A stretch of DNA of 64,000 nt from Actinomycetota bacterium (GTDB taxonomy: Bacteria > Actinomycetota > Actinomycetes > Mycobacteriales > Micromonosporaceae): assembly GCA_005885555.1 (NCBI GenBank), contig VAWN01000026.1, forward strand, positions 1-64,000. Direction: 5' to 3'. Of the stretch, positions 63,627 through 64,000 are shown piece after piece. The notes under the pieces were generated by a model, which saw nothing but the letters and a program-made list of their open reading frames with translations, did not search any database and was not told the origin of the DNA. The translations under genes and the position numbers were made by a program. Positions within the stretch are counted from its first letter, which is position 1. Each line of letters begins with the position of its first letter.

Positions 63627-64000
63627 CTACTCGGGAACCCTGCGGTACGCCCCGTCGCTCGCGCTGGTCGCCATCGAGGCATACGCGCGTAGCGCCGCGG
63701 AGACCGGGCGCTGCCGGTCGGTCGGGGTGAACGGCCGGTCCCGCTTCTCCTGGGCGACCTTTCGGGCCTGCAGCACCTCGTCCGGTACGGCGAGGTGCAT
63801 CCGCCGGGTCGGGATGTCGATCTCGATCGGGTCGCCCTCCTCGACCAGCGCGATGAGGCCGCCGCTGGCCGCCTCGGGCGAGACGTGGCCGATGGACAGG
63901 CCGCTGGTACCCCCGGAGAACCGCCCATCGGTGACCAGAGCGCACACCTTGCCCAGGCCGCGGCCCTTGAGGAACGAGGTCGGGTACAGCATCTCCTGCA
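63627..64000 (-). CDS. ilvD: Dihydroxy-acid dehydratase, 3' part
   Basis: The C-terminal region of IlvD, the Fe-S enzyme making 2-oxo acids in branched-chain amino-acid synthesis: [40 protein letters not shown] and [20 protein letters not shown]. The gene enters from the right edge and is complete at its stop (TAG 63627-63629). Its 3' end is 5 bp from the glyA -10 box. Only about 124 residues of about 615 are visible. Confidence 0.93.
   Translation of the reverse strand, partial: QEMLYPTSFLKGRGLGKVCALVTDGRFSGGTSGLSIGHVSPEAASGGLIALVEEGDPIEIDIPTRRMHLAVPDEVLQARKVAQEKRDRPFTPTDRQRPVSAALRAYASMATSASDGAYRRVPE

Overview
The window is very GC-rich, densely coding DNA with strong third-position G/C bias, many GTG starts and many 4-base start/stop overlaps. 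Gene content points to a filamentous actinobacterium, most likely of the Micromonosporaceae. Supporting genes are an XRE/DUF5753 regulator paired with DUF397, DivIVA-type coiled-coil proteins, Ccr, IcmA and MeaB acyl-CoA enzymes, a 1645-residue NAD-glutamate dehydrogenase, Asp23 and a GatCAB amidotransferase. The genus is not determinable here. The region looks chromosomal: no phage, transposase, CRISPR or tRNA gene was seen.

Layout. 1-1556: a DUF397 gene cut by the left edge, its XRE/DUF5753 partner carrying an in-frame TAG, and divergently two tiny unknown genes (a membrane/Cys-rich protein and a 62-residue protein). 1587-6807: SGNH lipoprotein, aldehyde dehydrogenase, tandem-fused 3-hydroxyacyl-CoA dehydrogenase, zinc-ribbon protein, alpha/beta hydrolase. 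6773-9405: two DivIVA-type coiled-coil proteins. 9522-17751: an acyl-CoA block with crotonyl-CoA carboxylase/reductase, methylmalonyl-CoA epimerase, a thiolase broken by an in-frame TAG, an Imm10-like protein, MeaB-type GTPase, Asp23, a membrane cyclophilin and the isobutyryl-CoA mutase large subunit. 17805-24694: thioredoxin-TPR protein, arginase-family protein, methyltransferase, ArgS, a DinB-like protein and a penicillin-binding lipoprotein. 24921-29858: NAD-glutamate dehydrogenase. 30093-36483: NagZ-type hydrolase divergent from a ROK regulator, then ABC ATPase, ribokinase, YccF, enoyl-CoA hydratase and a phosphatase-like protein. 36493-42917: membrane-anchored Hsp70, a ThDP enzyme, three small membrane proteins, an acetyltransferase and an MscS channel. 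43094-49475: EtfBA, an unknown protein, a flavoprotein, cysteine desulfurase, MnmA and a MetE-like protein. 49552-57262: LigA, a GGDEF-EAL protein and GatC, GatA, GatB. 57364-64000: metallophosphoesterase, PQQ-type sugar dehydrogenase lipoprotein, a second copy of the tiny-gene pair fused to a 2-hydroxyacid dehydrogenase, PH-domain protein, GlyA behind a ZTP riboswitch, and the 3' part of ilvD.

Functional links. Ccr, epimerase, IcmA and MeaB form a butyryl/isobutyryl/methylmalonyl-CoA interconversion set; the hydroxyacyl-CoA dehydrogenase, enoyl-CoA hydratase and EtfBA add beta-oxidation chemistry. The promoters of aldehyde dehydrogenase, ccr and etfB share a TACT-N4-GGTA site, which suggests one regulator. 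Many genes have a TANNNT box 6-8 nt before the start codon and are probably leaderless; I used this to choose starts.

Most notable: in-frame TAG codons in two genes; a duplicated unknown two-gene module; two families of palindromic elements placed just after stop codons and sharing GATCTTGGA/TCCAAGATC ends; a striking excess of GGTACC/GTAC; and a ZTP riboswitch before glyA.
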